In this document: piece after piece, positions 1 through 7,768 of the stretch
How the letters are laid out: the number at the start of each line of letters is the position of its first letter
Numbering within the stretch: position 1 is the first letter of the stretch
Origin: Arthrobacter sp. MYb227
Lineage (GTDB): Bacteria > Actinomycetota > Actinomycetes > Actinomycetales > Micrococcaceae
Length of the DNA: 64,000 nt
Assembly: GCF_002975435.1 (NCBI RefSeq)
Contig: NZ_PCPT01000002.1
Coordinates: 682,001-746,000, forward strand
Direction: 5' to 3'
The notes under the pieces: generated by a model
What the model saw: only the letters and a program-made list of their open reading frames with translations
Told to the model about the DNA's origin: nothing
Database searches by the model: none
Made by a program: the position numbers and the translations under genes

Positions 1-210
1 TTCACGCCTGATGAAAAGGACCTGAAAGCTGCCTACGATACGGTCAAGAAGCAGGCTGAAAAGGACCCGGCCACAGCCAAAAACATTCCCGGCTTTGATG
101 AGATCAAAGCCGAGCTGAGCCAACAACTCAAACTGCAAAAGGAAGCTTCGGTTGTCAAAAGCTATGTTGAAAAACTGCGCAAGGACGCAAAGATCGAAAT
201 GAACATGTAG
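1..210 (+). CDS. C-terminal fragment of a SurA/PrsA-like foldase protein (partial)
   Basis: The reading frame is open from base 1 and ends at a TAG at 208-210, leaving 69 residues of a gene that starts before the window. The fragment is charged, Lys/Glu-rich and probably helical, and ends KIEMNM. This looks like the tail of actinobacterial SurA N-terminal-domain or PrsA-like extracytoplasmic foldases, in which a C-terminal helix packs back on the N-terminal chaperone domain. No catalytic parvulin motif lies in the visible part, so the assignment rests on composition and the tail pattern only. Confidence 0.5.
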   Translation, partial: FTPDEKDLKAAYDTVKKQAEKDPATAKNIPGFDEIKAELSQQLKLQKEASVVKSYVEKLRKDAKIEMNM

Positions 211-282
211 GTTCGTTACTTCCAAGGCGGCATAATCACGCTGGGCGTATCGTGAGGCACCTCGGATCCGGAGTCAGAGAGT

Positions 283-1539
283 TTAGACCGATTCCGGTGA
301 AACGCTGGGAAAACTAACCGAAACACTCAACCCTCCGGTCGGCACGGCACGTAGTTCAAGAGTCCCTTGGTGCCGTTCCACAATGGCGGCGACGATCGAC
401 AATCCCAGCCCGTGGCCTTTCGTTCCCGAGGCTGAGGTGCGCCCTGCGGCCCGATAAAACGGCTCGGTAAGATTCTGTACCACCGTTGGTTCTAACAACG
501 CACCGGTATTGGTTACCCGCAGATTGGCCTGCCCCTGGACATTGGTTGACGTTTGGATGCTCAGTTGTCCGCCCTGAGGCAGATTATGCCGAATCGCGTT
601 CTGCACCAGATTGCTAAGCAATTGGCGGATTAATACCGGATCACCACTCACCCGGGAGGGCTCCAGCAAGAGCTGAATCTTCACACCACGCTCAGCGGCC
701 TCGGCCTGGCAAGTTCTTGCCACCTCGCGAGCAGATTCTGCTAGGTCAATGACCTGTGCGGCTGTGCTCGCCGAATCCACACGTGCAAGTTCCAGTAATG
801 CCGCGGTAATTTCAATGCTGCGCTCATTCATGATCTGCAAGCGTCCCAACACCTTGCGCACCGCAGGGTCCTCCTGCTGGGCAAGTGCCACATCAAGCAT
901 GGCCCTGCTGGTAGCCAGCGGTGTGCTCAATTCGTGAGAAGCATTTGAAGCAAATCGTTTGGATGCGGCAAAGGAACGTTCGAGTCGTTCGAGCATGGTG
1001 TCGAAGTTTGCCGCAAGTTCGGAAATCTCGTCCCTAGGGCCTTCCAAGCCAATACGTTGGCTCAGATCTCCCTGAGTTGCCGAACGCACTGCCGTATTGA
1101 TGTAAGTCAAAGGCTTGAGTACCCGCCCGGCCACGGCCCAACCCACGGCTATCCCGACGATCGTTAAAATCGACAAGACCACCAAGGAAACCATCAAGAA
1201 CAGGTTCAGCAATTGGTCCGTCGAAGTCACCAATAGTTCTGAAGCGGGCCCCGAAGGGGTAGCTGGCACTCCTTCATCGGGGAATAAAGTCTCCGGAGTT
1301 TCTAACCCGTGCGTTGGGCCGGGGATACTTGTGGCAGCTGGGGTCACCGAAGGTGCCAGATCATAGGTGGGTACAAAACGCATGAATGCGTAGACCAAGC
1401 CGAGCAAAACAATTCCCGAACCGGTGAGTAGCGCGGAGTATGTGAGGGCAAGACGCGTTCGCACCGTGGCCCGGTATTTACGGATACTGGGGAGTCCGGA
1501 CTGCTCTTCGAGGGTTTTAGACAAAGACATAACCAGCAC
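283..1539 (-). CDS. HAMP-domain sensor histidine kinase
   Basis: Membrane-bound sensor kinase of about 415 residues. Two membrane segments (about 31-56 and 110-138) flank a short Pro/Thr-rich extracytoplasmic loop. A HAMP linker (139-190), a HisKA domain with the phospho-acceptor His near 202 in SHELSTPLA, and an HATPase_c domain follow. The N box is near 307-316 (SNLVQNAIRH) and the G box at GHGLGLSI near 375. The start overlaps the response regulator stop by 23 bases, so the pair is co-transcribed with the regulator first. An internal ATG nine bases downstream (1530) is an equally good start. The small sensor loop suggests detection of a membrane or envelope signal. The divergent efflux-like operon at 2347-5817 is the obvious target. 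Confidence 0.9.
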   Translation of the reverse strand: MLVMSLSKTLEEQSGLPSIRKYRATVRTRLALTYSALLTGSGIVLLGLVYAFMRFVPTYDLAPSVTPAATSIPGPTHGLETPETLFPDEGVPATPSGPASELLVTSTDQLLNLFLMVSLVVLSILTIVGIAVGWAVAGRVLKPLTYINTAVRSATQGDLSQRIGLEGPRDEISELAANFDTMLERLERSFAASKRFASNASHELSTPLATSRAMLDVALAQQEDPAVRKVLGRLQIMNERSIEITAALLELARVDSASTAAQVIDLAESAREVARTCQAEAAERGVKIQLLLEPSRVSGDPVLIRQLLSNLVQNAIRHNLPQGGQLSIQTSTNVQGQANLRVTNTGALLEPTVVQNLTEPFYRAAGRTSASGTKGHGLGLSIVAAIVERHQGTLELRAVPTGGLSVSVSFPSVSPESV

Positions 1540-2173
1540 CCGAAATAGTTCTGATCGGGCTGGGATCGCCGAGCTTGCGACGCAGCGTGCTAATGGTGAC
1601 CTTCACGGCGTGAGTGAAAGGATTAGCATTCGCATCCCAGGCTCGCTCCAGCAGCGTTTCGGCGCTCAGGGCCTCGCCTCCTGCCTGCATCAGCAATTCC
1701 AGTACCGTAAATTCCTTGGGTGTCAGGACGATGGGAATTCCATCACGGCTAACTTCACGGCGTGCCGAATCAACCCGGATCCCGCCGCGTTCTAGCACCG
1801 GTGGCAGCGTGGTAAATTTCCTGCGCGACAGAGCCCGCAGCCGGGCGATCAACTCTGCAAATTCGAAGGGTTTAGACATGTAATCATCGGCACCCAGCTC
1901 CAAACCCGCCACGCGCTCCTCCAAATCTCCGGCGGCGGTGAGCATCAATACGGCAGGTCCCTGCGGATCGGCGGCCAATCGGCGGCACACCTCATCGCCG
2001 TGCACCTCAGGAATATCTCGATCAAGCAGCACCACATCAAAGTCTTGCTCAATGAGTATTTCCAGCGCCGAATCGCCGTCACCGACCACCTGCGCGGAGA
2101 TAGATTCCATGGCCAACCGATCTTGGATTGCCTCGGCCAAAAACTCCTCGTCTTCAACGATTAGGACGCGCAC
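1517..2173 (-). CDS. OmpR/PhoB-family response regulator
   Basis: 218 residues, the usual length for the family. The receiver domain (1-115) has the acidic pair near 8-9, the phospho-acceptor Asp51 in LLDRDIPEVHG and the conserved Lys101 in YMSKPF. A winged-helix DNA-binding domain (about 125-218) contains TPKEFTVLELLM and ends TISGAGYVFV. It is the first gene of a two-gene unit with the kinase. Its start lies 173 bases from the divergent lipoprotein gene, so both promoters share that gap. Partner identity follows from the overlap; control of the efflux operon is inferred from the divergent arrangement. Confidence 0.93.
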   Translation of the reverse strand: MRVLIVEDEEFLAEAIQDRLAMESISAQVVGDGDSALEILIEQDFDVVLLDRDIPEVHGDEVCRRLAADPQGPAVLMLTAAGDLEERVAGLELGADDYMSKPFEFAELIARLRALSRRKFTTLPPVLERGGIRVDSARREVSRDGIPIVLTPKEFTVLELLMQAGGEALSAETLLERAWDANANPFTHAVKVTISTLRRKLGDPSPIRTISGAGYVFV

Positions 2174-2346
2174 GTGTTTATTCCTATTCCCTTCATGGTG
2201 TGGCTGCTAGCTGCCACCTACCAGTCAATCAGGGATCGGGTTGGAAAAAGGTAAATATCGATCTTTACCTTCCTTAAACCTTGCTTCTGATGTGATGGTT
2301 CCCAAGTGGTTCAAGACCCCCACACCTCGAACGTTAGGACAGCACC

Positions 2347-2850
2347 ATGAAGAAACGCTCCATTGCCCGCCGGCTCACTGCTTTCACCGGGATCGCCCTG
2401 GTGCTGGGCCTGACGGCCTGCTCCCCGGCACAGCCGCAGAGCACCGAATTGAAGACCGACAATCATCAGCTCTCGATGATGGACTGGCGCCAGAAAACCG
2501 ATGACTGCATGCTGACTGCCGGTTTCCCCCTCACCGGCCCGAACGACGCACCAGGCGGCATGACCAGCTCGGTAGATATGTCCCAGTACGACATGGTGGC
2601 CTTCGATGCGGCCTACGCGAAGTGCGCACAAGAGATTGGCGATCCACCGGTGGATGCAAACCAGCCGAGCGAGCAGGAAATGTTTGATTCACAGCTGGCC
2701 TTCGCATCCTGCATGCGTGAAGCCGGATACGACGTCCCGGACCCGGTCAAGGGCCAGCCCTCGGCCACCGGTGCCTTCGGCCCGGAAACCGACATGGCCG
2801 TTTTTGACAAGTGTGAGCAGAAGGCCAACAGCCAGGTAAATGGTAAGTGA
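2347..2850 (+). CDS. Secreted lipoprotein, first gene of a MacAB-like operon
   Basis: 167 residues with a basic N-terminus, a hydrophobic stretch and a lipobox (GLTAC, Cys at about 25), so it should be a lipid-anchored surface protein. The mature part carries several conserved-looking Cys residues (in DDCMLTAGF, YAKCAQ, FASCMREAGYDVPDP and FDKCEQ), suggesting disulfides outside the cell. Actinobacterial lipoproteins of this pattern recur beside peptidoglycan-binding adaptors and MacB-type transporters; their function is unknown. The stop overlaps the next start (GTGA at 2847-2850), indicating translational coupling. Confidence 0.85.
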   Translation: MKKRSIARRLTAFTGIALVLGLTACSPAQPQSTELKTDNHQLSMMDWRQKTDDCMLTAGFPLTGPNDAPGGMTSSVDMSQYDMVAFDAAYAKCAQEIGDPPVDANQPSEQEMFDSQLAFASCMREAGYDVPDPVKGQPSATGAFGPETDMAVFDKCEQKANSQVNGK

Positions 2851-3941
2851 GCGAGAACAACATGAGTATTGAAAACGACGAAACAACCATGACCCGTCCA
2901 CGCAAAACCAAACGCACACTCCTGATTTCCGGTTTAGGACTAGCCAGCGCGGCACTTGTCGCCGGCATCATCGTGCTGGTCCAGCCGCCAGCTAGCGAAG
3001 CCGACGGACCCACTCCCTTAAACATTGAACGTACCCAAGCGAAACGTGGGGACCTGGTGGAAACGGTGCGAGTCCAAGGCAACCTGGGCCATGGAGCATC
3101 CCGAGACATGGGTACGACCCTGGAAGGCATCGTCACCTCTACCCGTGGCAGCGGCACCGTGGTCTCGGTCGGCGACGAACTCTTCCGCATCGATGACAAA
3201 CCAGTGACGCTGATGCGCGGCAAGTTGCCGGCCTGGCGTGCCTTCTCCGAGGGCATGAGCAACGGCAATGACGTCTTGCAGCTAGAAAAATCCTTGAAAT
3301 CCCTTGGGTTCTTCAAGCTCACCGCAGATACAAAATTCACCCCTGCCACCAAAACCGCCATCAAGTACTGGCAGAAGTCCGTGGGTCTGAAGCAGGACGG
3401 GGTCATTGAACACGGCCGGATCATCTTCGCTCCCAACGACGTACGCATTCAGGGCGTCAAAGCCAAGTCCGGTTCGGCCGCCAGCGGTGAAATCATTTCC
3501 GTGACAGGAGTAAACAAGGAAGTTGGCGTGAAACTTGATACCTCTGCTCGTTCGCTGGCGAAGAAGGGTGCCAAGGTCAGTGTTTCGCTGCCCGGCGGCA
3601 TCAACGAACCGGGCACGATTTCTTCTGTAGGCGCCCCGGTTGAAGAGGAGGGTGGCGGAGCTAAGATCCCGGTCACCGTAGTACTCGATAAGCCGGAAGC
3701 AGCGGCGGCGCTACAAGATATGCCGGTCGGTGTGGAATTCAAGCAGACCAAGGCCAAAGATGTCATCCAGGTTCCAGTTTCTGCGCTGCTTGCTCAGCCA
3801 GGTGGTGGATTTGCCGTCGAGGTGAGTGAGGGAGAAACGATCACGCTGGTTCCGCTGAAGACCGGCGTCTTCGCCAACGGCCTGGTTGAGGTACTCGAGT
3901 CGGATCTGAAAGCCGGGGACACCGTGGTGGTCGCCAAGTGA
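2847..3941 (+). CDS. Membrane-fusion (HlyD-like) adaptor with peptidoglycan-binding domain
   Basis: 364 residues from a GTG start overlapping the previous stop. There is one N-terminal membrane segment (about 27-47), then an extracytoplasmic region. A biotinyl-lipoyl-like part (RVQGNLGHG, VVSVGDELFRIDDKPV) is interrupted by a peptidoglycan-binding PGB_1 fold near 135-185 (NDVLQLEKSLKSLGFF ... YWQKSVGLKQDGVI). A beta-barrel region (PVSALLAQPGGGFAVEV ... [11 protein letters not shown]) closes the protein. This domain order is known for adaptors of Gram-positive MacAB-like transporters, in which the wall-binding fold may replace contact with an outer-membrane channel. It partners the ATPase and permease that follow. 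Confidence 0.87.
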   Translation: MSENNMSIENDETTMTRPRKTKRTLLISGLGLASAALVAGIIVLVQPPASEADGPTPLNIERTQAKRGDLVETVRVQGNLGHGASRDMGTTLEGIVTSTRGSGTVVSVGDELFRIDDKPVTLMRGKLPAWRAFSEGMSNGNDVLQLEKSLKSLGFFKLTADTKFTPATKTAIKYWQKSVGLKQDGVIEHGRIIFAPNDVRIQGVKAKSGSAASGEIISVTGVNKEVGVKLDTSARSLAKKGAKVSVSLPGGINEPGTISSVGAPVEEEGGGAKIPVTVVLDKPEAAAALQDMPVGVEFKQTKAKDVIQVPVSALLAQPGGGFAVEVSEGETITLVPLKTGVFANGLVEVLESDLKAGDTVVVAK

Positions 3942-4636
3942 GTGCGCCCATTATTGAACTACGCGGGGTCACTCGAACCTATGGTTCCCCACCAACCACC
4001 GCACTGGCCGGCATCGACCTGGTCATCGAGGAAGGTGAAATGCTGGCCATCGTGGGCACCTCCGGTTCCGGTAAATCAACGATGCTCAACATCATTGGCT
4101 CACTGGACCAAGCCAGCTCCGGGGAGGCTTATATTGCCGGGCACGACCTCGCCACGCTTGATGACGCGCAGCTTTCGGCCCTGCGCGCCCACACCATTGG
4201 CTTTATCTTCCAGCAATTCCACCTTTCCGACGGCGTCAGCGCGTTGGATAACGTTGCGACCGGTCTGCTGTACACCGGTATTCCGCCGCGCGAACGCAAG
4301 GAACGTGCCGAAGTGGCACTCAAGCGCGTGGGACTGGGACACCGCATGGGGCATCACCCGCGCCAGCTCTCCGGCGGCGAGCGCCAGCGCGTGGCCATCG
4401 CCCGCGCCGTGGTGGGCAATCCACGGCTAATCCTGGCCGATGAGCCCACCGGTAGCCTCGATACCGCATCCGGTGCCGAGGTGGTGGCCATCCTGCGTGA
4501 ACTCAATGCCGCGGGCACCGCTGTTGTGGTAATCACGCACGATAACGAGCTTGCCCAACAAATGCCACGCCAGGTCCGCATTAGTGACGGACAGATACTC
4601 GCCGATCAACGGAAGGAAGCCTCATGGGCCAGCTAA
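3938..4636 (+). CDS. ABC transporter ATPase, MacB/LolD type
   Basis: 232 residues from a GTG start overlapping the adaptor stop by four bases. Walker A is GTSGSGKST (40-48), the Q loop lies in FIFQQFHLS (near 89-97), the signature is [14 protein letters not shown] (144-157), Walker B is LILADEPTG (164-172) and the switch His is in VVITHD. The length and sequence pattern are those of the MacB/LolD/FtsE mechanotransmission class. It energises the FtsX-type permease encoded next, with which it overlaps by 13 bases. Confidence 0.94.
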   Translation: MSAPIIELRGVTRTYGSPPTTALAGIDLVIEEGEMLAIVGTSGSGKSTMLNIIGSLDQASSGEAYIAGHDLATLDDAQLSALRAHTIGFIFQQFHLSDGVSALDNVATGLLYTGIPPRERKERAEVALKRVGLGHRMGHHPRQLSGGERQRVAIARAVVGNPRLILADEPTGSLDTASGAEVVAILRELNAAGTAVVVITHDNELAQQMPRQVRISDGQILADQRKEASWAS

Positions 4637-5817
4637 AACGTTCAAAGCTCCGCTCCGGGGACCTGCTTTCCCTAGGCTTCCACGGGCTCCGTGCCCGGCC
4701 CATGCGCGCGGTACTTTCCTCGCTGGGCATCGCCATTGGTATTGCCGCGATGATCGCCGTGATCGGCATTTCCACCTCCAGCCAGGCATTGGTCAAGGAG
4801 AAACTCTCGGTGCTGGGCACAAATATGCTCACTGTCTCCGGTGGTACCGACATGCTCGGGCAAGACGTTGACCTGCCCAAGGAATCGGTAGCCAATATTC
4901 GCCGCATCCCCGGTGTGGAGCACGTGGGTTCGATCGGCGCCATTGATGGTGTGAACATTTACCGCAATGACCAGATCGATGCCTCACGCACCGGCGGGTT
5001 GAGCGTTGCGGTGGCCGATGGCGACCTGCTCACGGCCACCGGTGCCAATCTCATGCACGGCAGCTGGTTCAACGAGGCCACCTCCAAGTTCCCAACCACG
5101 GTGCTGGGACGCACCACCGCCGAACGCTTGGGCATCCAGCGTGCCGGATCCATGGTGTGGCTCGGTGGGCAACAATTCACCGTGGTGGGCATCCTTGATT
5201 CCACCCCCTTGGCCCCGGAACTTGATTCGGTCGCGCTGGTGGGGGAACCGATAGCCCGCGACCTGCTGGGTTACACCGGTACCCCAACGATGATCTTTGA
5301 ACGCTCCTCCGAGGAGCGCGTGGCGGCGGTGCGCGAGCTACTGCCGCCAACGATTAACCCGCAGGCGCCCACCTCGGTCAAGGTCTCGCGTCCATCCGAC
5401 GCATTGGCAGCAAAGAACACCGTGGACCAGGCCTTCACCGGGCTACTGGTGGGCGTGGGCTCCATCGCGCTGCTGGTCGGCGGGATCGGGGTGGCAAATA
5501 CCATGGTCATTTCGGTACTTGAACGCCGCAGCGAGATCGGTTTGCGCCGCGCCCTAGGTGCCACGCGCCGACACATCAGGCTGCAGTTCCTCTTTGAAGC
5601 GATGCTGCTCTCGGCCCTGGGCGGATTAGCCGGAACGCTCCTGGGCTGGCTGGTCACCGCGATCGCGGCACGCTCCAATGGCTGGGCCGTCTCGATTCCG
5701 CCGGCGGTGTTGTTCGCCGGGGTATTGGTCACCATTGCCGTGGGGGCACTGGCCGGGGTGTTGCCGGCGGTGCGTGCCTCACGTACCGCACCAACCGCCG
5801 CACTGGCCTCGGCCTAG
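4624..5817 (+). CDS. ABC transporter permease, MacB/FtsX type
   Basis: 397 residues. One membrane helix near the N-terminus (about 25-50, MRAVLSSLGIAIGIAAMIAV) is followed by a MacB periplasmic-core-like extracytoplasmic domain (about 55-260). An FtsX domain with three helices ends the protein (near 275-300, 320-350 and 360-385), including the typical ERRSEIGLRRALGATRRHI coupling segment. It is the last gene of the operon. With the adaptor and ATPase it should form a type VII ABC exporter or envelope-stress device for an antimicrobial peptide, lipid or other amphiphile; the substrate cannot be read from sequence. No clear terminator follows. Confidence 0.93.
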   Translation: MGQLKRSKLRSGDLLSLGFHGLRARPMRAVLSSLGIAIGIAAMIAVIGISTSSQALVKEKLSVLGTNMLTVSGGTDMLGQDVDLPKESVANIRRIPGVEHVGSIGAIDGVNIYRNDQIDASRTGGLSVAVADGDLLTATGANLMHGSWFNEATSKFPTTVLGRTTAERLGIQRAGSMVWLGGQQFTVVGILDSTPLAPELDSVALVGEPIARDLLGYTGTPTMIFERSSEERVAAVRELLPPTINPQAPTSVKVSRPSDALAAKNTVDQAFTGLLVGVGSIALLVGGIGVANTMVISVLERRSEIGLRRALGATRRHIRLQFLFEAMLLSALGGLAGTLLGWLVTAIAARSNGWAVSIPPAVLFAGVLVTIAVGALAGVLPAVRASRTAPTAALASA

Positions 5818-6245
5818 GCATTAGGTCTGTAACGGGAAGTGTCTTACCGCTGCCAGCCGCCGATGTACATGCCACGTGGACGATGATCCACAGGTCCAAC
5901 GAGCATGGTCTGGCCTGTTCAAGCCGTCAGCAGCCTATGGTCCTCGTTTGCTCAACGGCGTTGACGATTTTTTCCATGCTGAAATCCACCGAAATCACTG
6001 TTCTTTTGGATGAGCAAAGAGAGAAAATTTCGTTCGGTGGTCCGTCGCCAAGGTCGATCAGTGGCTGGCGCAGGATTCGATGAAGTTGTTGTAAAACTTT
6101 CGGATTGAGGATAAAGACGCTCATGAACCAAGACGGCTGGTTTGATTGGAACGACTCTAGGCGGCAATGCCAGTCGAAGTGCCAATCAAACCAGCCGGGT
6201 GGGGGGAACACAGACAACTACTCGGTGCTGTTTAGCGGTCGGGCA
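5818..6245. other. Gene-poor junction between the MacAB-like operon and the flavoprotein locus
   Basis: No reading frame here shows a recognisable domain or convincing codon bias. The stretch contains the perfect inverted repeat at 6134-6197 and forms the left edge of the accessory-looking region. Short ORFs across it are judged random. Confidence 0.6.
6134..6197. repeat. Perfect 16-bp inverted repeat with 32-base loop
   Basis: CGGCTGGTTTGATTGG at 6134-6149 is the exact reverse complement of 6182-6197. It lies 48 bases beyond the stop of the minus-strand flavoprotein gene, so it could end that transcript. However, neither flank has a T-run, and the arms are longer and the loop larger than in a typical intrinsic terminator. 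A mobile-element end or a regulatory hairpin is also possible. Confidence 0.6.
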
Positions 6246-7766
6246 TCAGAGCTCGGGTGCGGACCACCAACGTTCAAGACCAATGTCCTCGGCCACGGTG
6301 CCTGCGACCAAATAGCCGCTGCCAAGAGAACCAGAGATGCCAGGATGGACCGATCCACCACCGACGTAAAAACCCTTGACCGGAGTCCGAGTGCTGGACC
6401 AAGCCGGAGCCGGACGCTGGGTGAAAGTCTGCTCTGCCGCCAGGGACCCCTGTCGTACTGAGCCGTTCCGAGCAGTAGGGAAGCGCTTGGAGATGTCAGC
6501 GGGGCTGTCTGCGAATTGGAACAACAACGTCACGTCGGCCAGCGGGGCGAATGTCTGCTTGAGCATCTCCCATATCTGCTGGCGGTACTCAACGCGCTTG
6601 CGGGTCCATGACTGGCCAGAAGGATGTTCTAACGGGGCATGAGTCTCGAACCGCAGCGTGTGTAGAGGCCCGTAGGGGCCGGGGGAGGCTTGAAACGGGT
6701 CGTGGAGGGAAGTGAAAGAGACATGCCCGGCAACCCTACTCGGAAGCTCACCGCGTTCGGCCGTCATGAAGTGATCCGTTACCTCGTGTTCGTCATCGAA
6801 TCCGATGATGTGAAGAAAAGCATTCGTCGCCGGATTTAGATCCTCATGCGGAATGCCTTTGATGCCATAGTGAGAGATGAATGGACCTGTCGGGTCGAGC
6901 TTCCAGTTCTGGGCTATTTCTTCGAGATCGGCCGTGTCCAATTCTGCTGAAAGCAGGTCCGCATTGGTTTGGGGATCGACGGTTGAAACAACGGTCTTGG
7001 ACAAGAACCTGCGGCCATCGTCGAGTCTTAACTCGAAGCCATCCTCGTTCTGGGTGACCGCGCGGACGCTGGCCGAAACATATTGTCGGGCACCTGCTTT
7101 GGCCGCTACCCGATAGATTCCGTTGGCAAGATTCTTGATTCCACCCTGAACCAAGACAGGGCTGAACTGGCGGGCCAAAGCAAACGCGCCAATCACACCG
7201 AATTCTGAATCGGGTGCAGTGAAGCCGGCGAGCCCGGCCGCGTACCTTACTGCAATGGCCGCCTCGGGCGAATCTGTAAGCTTGGCCAGCCCTTCAGGTG
7301 TCAACGAGGCCAGCTCGATGGTTTCAGGACTTGTCGCAGCCAGCCTTTCCACAACACTGTCATAGCTTTGTGGAGCCACGTAAAGAAGGGGTCGCACTGC
7401 AGCGTCGGTGGCGGACAACAGACGCTCAATCTTTGCGCCAAGGCCAATGCCACCTCTGCCTACAAAGAAGTTGCGCCCATCTCGGGTAGTGACCGAGAAG
7501 GCCACCGCCGGCTCTACCAGGCCCACGGCGTTCTCCTGCAGAGCCAAATCGCGGTAGGGAGGGAGCTCCTGACCCAGAGGGAGGCTGGCTTGGGCGAGGT
7601 TGTATGTGTAAGGCGTTGAATAATCATCCGAGGCGAAGGTGCCCCCGCGCTCGAAACGATGCTCCAGCACTAACACTTCGGCGCCAGCTTTGGCCAAGTA
7701 TGCTGCGGCTGTTAGGCCGTTGGGTCCGGAGCCGATGATTGCGACATCATAAGTTTGGTTGGTCAT
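6246..7766 (-). CDS. CrtI/phytoene-desaturase-like FAD oxidoreductase (second of a pair)
   Basis: 506 residues. An N-terminal Rossmann FAD site reads AIIGSGPNGLTAAAYLAKAG (dinucleotide motif at 12-17) with the acidic ribose-binding Glu in VLVLEHRFERGG. The C-terminal FAD-binding segment near 470-490 reads GFYVGGGSVHPGISGSLGSG, characteristic of CrtI-type desaturases and oxidases. No signal peptide is seen. It starts two bases after the stop of the upstream flavoprotein gene, so the two are translationally linked. No crtB, crtE or other carotenoid gene is nearby, so a small-molecule oxidase or dehydrogenase is more likely than a phytoene desaturase. The substrate is unknown. Confidence 0.85.
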   Translation of the reverse strand: MTNQTYDVAIIGSGPNGLTAAAYLAKAGAEVLVLEHRFERGGTFASDDYSTPYTYNLAQASLPLGQELPPYRDLALQENAVGLVEPAVAFSVTTRDGRNFFVGRGGIGLGAKIERLLSATDAAVRPLLYVAPQSYDSVVERLAATSPETIELASLTPEGLAKLTDSPEAAIAVRYAAGLAGFTAPDSEFGVIGAFALARQFSPVLVQGGIKNLANGIYRVAAKAGARQYVSASVRAVTQNEDGFELRLDDGRRFLSKTVVSTVDPQTNADLLSAELDTADLEEIAQNWKLDPTGPFISHYGIKGIPHEDLNPATNAFLHIIGFDDEHEVTDHFMTAERGELPSRVAGHVSFTSLHDPFQASPGPYGPLHTLRFETHAPLEHPSGQSWTRKRVEYRQQIWEMLKQTFAPLADVTLLFQFADSPADISKRFPTARNGSVRQGSLAAEQTFTQRPAPAWSSTRTPVKGFYVGGGSVHPGISGSLGSGYLVAGTVAEDIGLERWWSAPEL

Positions 7767-7768
7767 GG

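Noticed and set aside
2747-3448. Minus-strand ORF of 233 codons opposite the adaptor gene
   Set aside because: Composition is Ser/Arg/Pro-rich as in antisense frames; the plus-strand adaptor is clear.
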